Source of the DNA: SIG607 sp045614505
GTDB taxonomy: Bacteria > Bacillota > Clostridia > Oscillospirales > Acutalibacteraceae
DNA length: 10,154 nucleotides
Reading direction: 5' to 3'
NCBI GenBank assembly: GCA_045614505.1
Contig: JAZLDA010000036.1
Span: 1 to 10,154, forward strand
Shown here: piece after piece, positions 5,790 to 10,154 of the stretch
Numbering within the stretch: the first letter of the stretch is position 1
How the letters are laid out: every line of letters starts with the position of its first letter
The notes under the pieces: generated by a model
What the model was told of the DNA's origin: nothing
The model's input: the letters and a program-made list of their open reading frames with translations, nothing else
Database searches by the model: none
Program-made: the position numbers and the translations under genes

Positions 5790-7511
5790 TTACCCGTTTG
5801 CTCTGAACTGCAAGGAATAAAGGTCTTTGTATATTCCGTTCTTTTCTATAAGCTCAGCATGACTGCCCTTTTCCTTTATCTGACCGCCGTCCACCACAGC
5901 AATGGTATCGGCTGTTCTTATGGTGGAAAGTCGGTGGGCAACCACAAGGGTAGTCCTGCCCTTACACAGTGAGTCAAGAGCTTCCTGTATAAGTATTTCG
6001 GTGGTGTTATCAAGCGCGCTGGTGGCTTCGTCCAAAATCAGCACTGCAGGATTTTTAAGAAATACCCTTGCAATGCTTATTCTCTGCTTTTGTCCGCCTG
6101 AAAGACGCACGCCTCGTTCCCCGATTTCGGTGTCATACCCCTTTTCCAGTGTCATAACAAAATCGTGGATATTAGCGCTCTTTGCCGCCTCAATCATTTC
6201 TTCTTCACTTGCAGAGAGTCTGCCGTACATTATATTATCGCGAATGGTTCCCGAAAACAAAAATACATCCTGCTGGACAATACCGATATTTTGTCGCAGG
6301 GAATCAAAGGTAATATCGTTTATATTGACACCGTCAATGAGTATTTCACCCTCATTGACCTTGTAAAAATTAGGAATAAGGTGACAGATAGTGGTTTTTC
6401 CGCCTCCCGAATGACCCACAAGCGCCATTTTTTCGCCGGGCTTTACGGTGAACGAAACATCGTTTAGCACCTCGCCGTCCTCTGTTCCGTAGGAAAATGA
6501 AACATTCTTAAAGGTTATCTCTCCCTGCACTCTGCCAATATCTTTAGCGTTTGCGTTTTCCCTTTCAGGCTCTTCCTCCATTATCTCCACAAAGCGGGCA
6601 AATCCCGAAACACCGTTCTGATATTGCTCCATAAAGCCTATAAGCTGAGTAACGGGGCTGATAAAGAGGTTTACAGATACTATAAATGTGGAGTAATCAC
6701 CGAAATCAATTTTACCTGCATAAAGATAAAGTCCGCCTGCAATTATAATAATTACATTGAAAACATCGGTAATAAAGGTGGAGGAGGAATGGAACTGCGC
6801 CATAGCCTTATAAGCCTTGTGGCAGGCACTGACGAAAAGGGAGTTGTTCTTCTCGAATTTCTCCATTTCCCTTTTACTGCCCGAAAAAGCCTTTGTTACC
6901 CTTATTCCGGTAATACTGCTTTCTGTGGCGGCGTTAATGCCCGAGGTAGTCACTCTTCGCTCTGCAAAGGCGTCCTTCATTCGTTTACGAAGGTACATAG
7001 ATATTATAAGAAGAGCCGGCACAACGGCAAAAATAATTAAGGTTAAAGGCAGGTTTATGGTGGAAAGATAAATAAACGAGCCTATTACCGTAAGGGTGCT
7101 GACAATGAGATTTTCGGGCCCGTGGTGGGCAAGCTCGGCAACATCGAAAAGGTCGTTGGTAATTCGGGAAATAATATGTCCTGTTTCGGTGTTGTCGTAA
7201 TAGGAATAGGGCAGAGTCTGTAAATGGCGGAACATATCAGTTCTCATCTGCGCCTGCATACGAGTGCCTATGAGATGACCGTAATACTGCACAAAATAGC
7301 GGAGCAGCATACGCACAACGTAAAGCGCCAGCACTCCTACGCCTGCGGCAATTATAAGTTTGTATTTTTTACCGGGAATAAGCTCATTTAGCATCACGTT
7401 GGTTATTATAGGGTAAACCAGTCCTATAAGAGAAATTAGAAGAGATGCCGCCATATCGGCAATAAACAGCTTTTTGTGAGGCTTATAATAAGATATAAAT
7501 TTTTTAAGCAT
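5790..7511 (-). CDS. Half-size ABC exporter (multidrug/lipid type, membrane domain fused to ATPase)
   Basis: 573 residues with the standard type IV exporter layout. Residues 1-310 are the six-helix membrane domain (hydrophobic stretches near 15-40, 52-75, 132-150, 156-175, 245-265 and 273-292). Residues 328-573 are the nucleotide-binding domain: Walker A GHSGGGKT (366-373), Q-loop QQDVF (413-417), signature LSGGQ (470-474), Walker B VLILDEAT (490-497) with Glu495, and the H-loop His526. All ATPase residues are intact. The ATG at 7511 is preceded by AAGGTG at 5 bases. An upstream in-frame TTG at 7535 lies inside the -10 box and is not used. No second half-transporter is adjacent, so it probably acts as a homodimer. 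Substrate unknown: drugs, lipids or peptides are all possible. Confidence 0.95.
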   Translation of the reverse strand: MLKKFISYYKPHKKLFIADMAASLLISLIGLVYPIITNVMLNELIPGKKYKLIIAAGVGVLALYVVRMLLRYFVQYYGHLIGTRMQAQMRTDMFRHLQTLPYSYYDNTETGHIISRITNDLFDVAELAHHGPENLIVSTLTVIGSFIYLSTINLPLTLIIFAVVPALLIISMYLRKRMKDAFAERRVTTSGINAATESSITGIRVTKAFSGSKREMEKFEKNNSLFVSACHKAYKAMAQFHSSSTFITDVFNVIIIIAGGLYLYAGKIDFGDYSTFIVSVNLFISPVTQLIGFMEQYQNGVSGFARFVEIMEEEPERENANAKDIGRVQGEITFKNVSFSYGTEDGEVLNDVSFTVKPGEKMALVGHSGGGKTTICHLIPNFYKVNEGEILIDGVNINDITFDSLRQNIGIVQQDVFLFSGTIRDNIMYGRLSASEEEMIEAAKSANIHDFVMTLEKGYDTEIGERGVRLSGGQKQRISIARVFLKNPAVLILDEATSALDNTTEILIQEALDSLCKGRTTLVVAHRLSTIRTADTIAVVDGGQIKEKGSHAELIEKNGIYKDLYSLQFRANG

Positions 7512-7534
7512 TTTTGCACCTTCTTTATTTTGCA

Positions 7535-7563
7535 ATTATATCATATTTTAAGCCTTTATTCAA
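7535..7563 (-). promoter_or_regulatory. Sigma-A promoter of the ABC transporter
   Basis: Minus-strand TTGAAT (7558-7563), 17 bases, then a perfect TATAAT (7535-7540). The start point would be near 7528, leaving a leader of about 17 bases that holds the ribosome binding site. This promoter is divergent from the tyrS promoter, the two -35 boxes being 8 bp apart. Confidence 0.75.
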
Positions 7564-7571
7564 CAATGCGG

Positions 7572-7600
7572 TTGACAAAATTGCGAAAATAAGATATAAT
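7572..7600 (+). promoter_or_regulatory. Consensus sigma-A promoter of the tyrS operon
   Basis: A perfect TTGACA (7572-7577) and a perfect TATAAT (7595-7600) with a 17-bp spacer. The start point is expected near 7607, at the beginning of the T-box leader. Such a strong promoter fits a gene whose output is set by transcription attenuation. Confidence 0.92.
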
Positions 7601-7606
7601 TTCCTA

Positions 7607-7848
7607 AGATATTTAAAGGCTATGACCGAAAACAAGTAGCAAATTGTTTTTTACTCAGAGAGGCTCCGTTTGGTGGGAGGGGCTGTAAAGACCTTTTGTG
7701 AATACAGTTTGAACAGCCGCTTATTGCCGCGTAATGCCCGTTAAAGCATTGTGTCAAGGACACGCCGAGGTATGCTTTGTGAGAAGCATATAAATAGAGG
7801 TGGTACCGCGTATTTTCGCCCTCTGTCAGTTTTCTGACAGAGGATTTT
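7607..7848 (+). ncRNA. Tyrosine T-box riboswitch leader
   Basis: This leader senses uncharged tRNA-Tyr and controls read-through into tyrS. The conserved T-box GAGGTGGTACCGCG lies at 7797-7810, and its UGGU (7801-7804) can pair with the tRNA ACCA end, which matches the A discriminator of tRNA-Tyr. The specifier context GTGAATACAG places UAC (Tyr) at 7703-7705. AGAGAGG and GGTGGGAGGGG upstream look like stem I elements. The specifier amino acid agrees with the gene that follows. Confidence 0.93.
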
Positions 7849-7850
7849 TT
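7820..7850 (+). terminator. T-box regulated terminator
   Basis: CCTCTGTCAG (7820-7829) and CTGACAGAGG (7834-7843) pair perfectly around TTTT and are followed by a T run. In the T-box model this hairpin competes with the antiterminator, which uncharged tRNA-Tyr stabilises. The tyrS ribosome binding site lies about 13 bases beyond the stem. Confidence 0.93.
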
Positions 7851-7869
7851 GTTTTGGAGGAATTTAAAA

Positions 7870-9090
7870 ATGGGAATTTATGAAGAATTAGTTGCCAGAG
7901 GTCTTATTGCTCAGGTAACAAACGAAAAAGAAATCAGAGAAATGATTAACAGCGGAAAGGCAACCTTTTATATAGGCTTTGACTGTACCGCAGACAGCCT
8001 TACCGCAGGTCACTTTATGGCGCTTACCCTTATGAAGCGTCTGCAGATGGCAGGAAACAAGCCTGTTGCCCTTATCGGCGGCGGCACAACTATGATCGGC
8101 GACCCCTCGGGAAGATCTGATATGAGAAAAATGCTCACCAAAGAGGACATTGAGCACAATGCGCAGTGCTTTAAGCGTCAGATGGAGCGTTTCATTGAGT
8201 TCGGCGAGGGCAAGGCAACAATGGTTAATAATGCCGACTGGCTTTTAAACCTTAATTATGTGGAGTTGCTCAGAGAAGTAGGCGCTTGCTTCTCGGTAAA
8301 CAATATGCTCAGAGCCGACTGCTACAAGCAGAGAATGGAAAAAGGTCTTTCCTTCCTTGAATTCAACTATATGATAATGCAAAGCTATGACTTCTACTAC
8401 CTTTTCCAGCACTACGGCTGTAATATGCAGTTCGGCGGTGACGACCAGTGGAGCAATATGCTCGGCGGTACCGAGCTTATCAGAAGAAAGCTGGGCGAGG
8501 ACGCTCACGCTATGACCATTACCCTTCTCCTCAACTCCGAGGGCAAGAAGATGGGCAAGACCGCCTCTGGTGCAGTATGGCTCGATCCTAACAAGACCAC
8601 TCCCTACGACTTCTTCCAGTACTGGAGAAACGTTGAGGACGCAGACGTTCTCAAGTGTATCCGTATGCTTACATTCCTTCCTATTGAGCAGATCAATGAA
8701 ATGGACGCTTGGGAAGGCGCTCAGCTCAACAAGGCAAAGGAAATTCTCGCTTACGAGCTTACAAAGCTGGTTCACGGCGAGGAAGAGGCTGACAAGGCTA
8801 TGGCAAGCGCAAAATCTGTATTTGGCGGCAGTGCTGACGGCGATATGCCCACAACCGAGCTTGAAGAAGCAGATTTTATCGACGGTGCTATCGACATCAT
8901 GACAATCATGGTAAAGGCAGGACTCGTTGCTTCCAAGTCTGAGGCAAGACGTACTGTTGAACAGGGCGGCGCATCTGTTGACGGCGAAAAGATTGCTGAT
9001 TTCAGAAAGACCTTTACTGTCGACGAGCTCAAAAAAGGAATCGTTGTAAGACGCGGCAAGAAGAACTTCAAGAAAGTTATCTGCAAGTAA
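7870..9090 (+). CDS. tyrS: Tyrosyl-tRNA synthetase
   Basis: 406 residues; charges tRNA-Tyr with tyrosine using ATP, in the cytoplasm. The class I catalytic core carries GFDCTADSLTAGH (HIGH-type box, His48) and GGDDQWSN (189-196), typical of bacterial TyrRS for tyrosine and ATP binding. The second signature is KKMGKT (226-231) in place of KMSKS, the KFGKT-like form found in bacterial TyrRS. Residues 345-406 form an S4-type RNA-binding tail (SKSEARRTVEQGGASVDGEK) that contacts the tRNA. The ATG at 7870 follows GGAGG at about 9 bases. An upstream in-frame TTG at 7849 lies in the terminator tail and is rejected. Expression is set by the tyrosine T-box just upstream. A PHP phosphoesterase gene follows after 14 bp, probably in the same transcript. 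Confidence 0.98.
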   Translation: MGIYEELVARGLIAQVTNEKEIREMINSGKATFYIGFDCTADSLTAGHFMALTLMKRLQMAGNKPVALIGGGTTMIGDPSGRSDMRKMLTKEDIEHNAQCFKRQMERFIEFGEGKATMVNNADWLLNLNYVELLREVGACFSVNNMLRADCYKQRMEKGLSFLEFNYMIMQSYDFYYLFQHYGCNMQFGGDDQWSNMLGGTELIRRKLGEDAHAMTITLLLNSEGKKMGKTASGAVWLDPNKTTPYDFFQYWRNVEDADVLKCIRMLTFLPIEQINEMDAWEGAQLNKAKEILAYELTKLVHGEEEADKAMASAKSVFGGSADGDMPTTELEEADFIDGAIDIMTIMVKAGLVASKSEARRTVEQGGASVDGEKIADFRKTFTVDELKKGIVVRRGKKNFKKVICK

Positions 9091-9104
9091 TCGAGGTGTA
9101 AGCT

Positions 9105-9827
9105 TTGAAATTTAAAACAGAGCTTCATTGCCACACGGGCGACGTAAGCAACTGTGGGCAGGAAAAAGCAGAGTATATAGTTTCAAGATATCTTGATGCG
9201 GGGTACACTTCCCTTATGGTCGCAGACCATATGAGTCCTTTTACTTTTGACGGCTCGAGAGGAAAATACTGTGAGTATCTTAAATCTACGGGCAAAGTCG
9301 ATTCCTGGCAGACAAAGATAGATTTCTTTCTTACGGGATATGAAAATCTTGTCAAAGCGGCAGACGGACGTCTCAATATCATACTTGGTATGGAATTCCG
9401 CGAATTTAATTCAAAAATTGCCAATGACTATCTCGTTTTCGGAGTTACCGAGGAATGGCTTCGCGCATCCGAAAAAATAAGCCAGATGAGAATAAGAGAT
9501 ATGTCGGACTATCTTCACGAATCGGGCATGCTTCTGTTCCAAGCTCACCCTTTCCGCAACGATATGACGATAATAAAGCCTAAATATCTTGACGGAATTG
9601 AGGTTTTTAACGGACATAACGTTCACCAGTCAAGAAACCGCATAGCTTCAATGTGGGCTGACATCTATGGACTTAAACGTTCGTCGGGCTCAGATTTTCA
9701 CGAAGCTTCACACGTTTGTTGCGGCGGAATACTGACAGATACGCCTATTGAAACTACAAGTCAGCTGCTCGAAACACTGAAAAGCGGCAACTATGAGCTT
9801 ATGGTAGATTACGACATTGCTCCATAA
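9105..9827 (+). CDS. PHP-family metal-dependent phosphoesterase
   Basis: 240 residues with the PHP fold metal ligands visible in order: His8 and His10 (HCH), Asp41-His42 (VADH), Glu97 (GMEFRE), His148 (QAHPF), and Asp197 with His199 (GSDFHE). These positions would bind two or three metal ions for phosphate-ester hydrolysis. It is a stand-alone PHP protein, not the polymerase-associated type; histidinol-phosphatase or nucleotide phosphatase activity is possible, but the substrate is not known. The start is TTG at 9105, supported by GAGGTG six bases upstream and by the conserved HCHT near the N-terminus, as usual for the family. It lies 14 bp after tyrS with no terminator between, so it should share the T-box control. 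Confidence 0.88.
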   Translation: MKFKTELHCHTGDVSNCGQEKAEYIVSRYLDAGYTSLMVADHMSPFTFDGSRGKYCEYLKSTGKVDSWQTKIDFFLTGYENLVKAADGRLNIILGMEFREFNSKIANDYLVFGVTEEWLRASEKISQMRIRDMSDYLHESGMLLFQAHPFRNDMTIIKPKYLDGIEVFNGHNVHQSRNRIASMWADIYGLKRSSGSDFHEASHVCCGGILTDTPIETTSQLLETLKSGNYELMVDYDIAP

Positions 9828-9861
9828 AAAAGATACCGACCAAGCGGTCGGTATCTTTTTT
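9826..9861 (+). terminator. Perfect bidirectional terminator between PHP and MATE genes
   Basis: AAAAAAGATACCGACC (9826-9841) and GGTCGGTATCTTTTTT (9846-9861) form a perfect 16-bp stem with an AAGC loop and T runs on both strands. The left arm begins within the PHP stop codon and the right arm touches the stop of the convergent gene, so one hairpin ends both transcripts. Confidence 0.95.
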
Positions 9862-10154
9862 ATTCTTTAATTACAATTATCGACTTGATTTTCTTCATAG
9901 CTATCAAATAGCACACAAAATACGCAAGAGTAGTCAAAATCCACGATATGGGATACGATATGTAAATGTTGAATGTTGTTTTTTCTGCCTGAAATACGGT
10001 AGAAAGCCAAACGATTCTGAAGGCGCAAGCGCCTATCATCGAAATTATCATTGACGAGAAGGAATACTTCATTCCTCTCAGACATCCTCCCACAACGTCC
10101 ATCATTCCGCACAAATAATAAGTAGTACAAATCACCATCATTCGATTTACACCG
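9860..10154 (-). CDS. MATE-family multidrug/metabolite efflux transporter, C-terminal part only
   Basis: The reading frame stays open to the right edge, so only the last 98 or so codons are present; the ATG at 10141 is internal. The fragment begins GVNRMMVICTTYYLCGMMDV and continues into GGCLRGMKYS, patterns I recognise from the last helices of MATE (NorM/DinF-like) transporters. Three hydrophobic segments follow: IISMIGACAFRIVWL, YPISWILTTLAYF and VCYLIAM, with a short basic tail (KKIK). MATE proteins export cationic drugs or metabolites using Na+ or H+ gradients. Ends at the shared hairpin terminator. The family is reasonably sure; the substrate is unknown. Confidence 0.82.
   Translation of the reverse strand, partial: GVNRMMVICTTYYLCGMMDVVGGCLRGMKYSFSSMIISMIGACAFRIVWLSTVFQAEKTTFNIYISYPISWILTTLAYFVCYLIAMKKIKSIIVIKE

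Noticed and set aside
8245..8775. Long open frame on the minus strand inside tyrS
   Set aside because: It is antisense to a gene with full TyrRS motifs and shows no recognisable protein features; a codon-bias shadow.
1..10154. CRISPR arrays, insertion sequences, tRNA or rRNA genes, integrase or attachment sites
   Set aside because: No regularly spaced repeats, transposase or integrase motifs, terminal inverted repeats or structured RNA genes other than the T-box were seen.

Overview
The window looks like chromosomal DNA from a low-to-moderate GC Firmicute, most likely a gut-type Clostridia (Oscillospirales/Lachnospirales range). The reasons are strong AGGAGG-like ribosome binding sites, consensus TTGACA/TATAAT promoters with 17-bp spacers, a tyrosine T-box leader in front of tyrS, an ECF sigma/membrane anti-sigma-like pair, and secreted proteins of kinds common in gut Clostridia. 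The genus cannot be fixed from the sequence alone.

Layout. From 22 to about 5700 every gene lies on the minus strand. In transcription order these are a small secreted protein (5201-5605), a large secreted clan CD (caspase-like) cysteine peptidase candidate with lectin-like and other beta-rich modules (2652-5090), a lipoprotein serpin (1364-2611), an ECF sigma factor (750-1253) and a single-pass membrane protein overlapping it by 4 bp that looks like its anti-sigma factor (73-753). A hairpin terminator at 22-55 closes the block. A second block is a stand-alone half-size ABC exporter on the minus strand (5790-7511), closed by a perfect bidirectional hairpin terminator (5713-5750). Its promoter is divergent from that of the tyrS block on the plus strand: T-box leader (about 7607-7848), tyrS (7870-9090) and a PHP-family phosphoesterase (9105-9827). 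A perfect 16-bp hairpin then separates these genes from the convergent 3' end of a MATE-family transporter that runs off the right edge.

How the genes may work together. The most interesting part is 73-5700. A secreted caspase-like peptidase candidate sits 40 bp upstream of a membrane-anchored serpin, a family of protease suicide inhibitors, in the same orientation and followed by an ECF sigma/anti-sigma pair. This suggests an envelope-stress or host-interaction regulon in which an exported protease is made together with a cell-surface inhibitor. A candidate ECF-type promoter lies upstream of the small secreted protein. The functional link is inference from gene order; no target of the peptidase or serpin can be read from the sequence. 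The remainder (ABC exporter, tyrS, PHP, MATE) is ordinary housekeeping or transport, with textbook regulatory signals.
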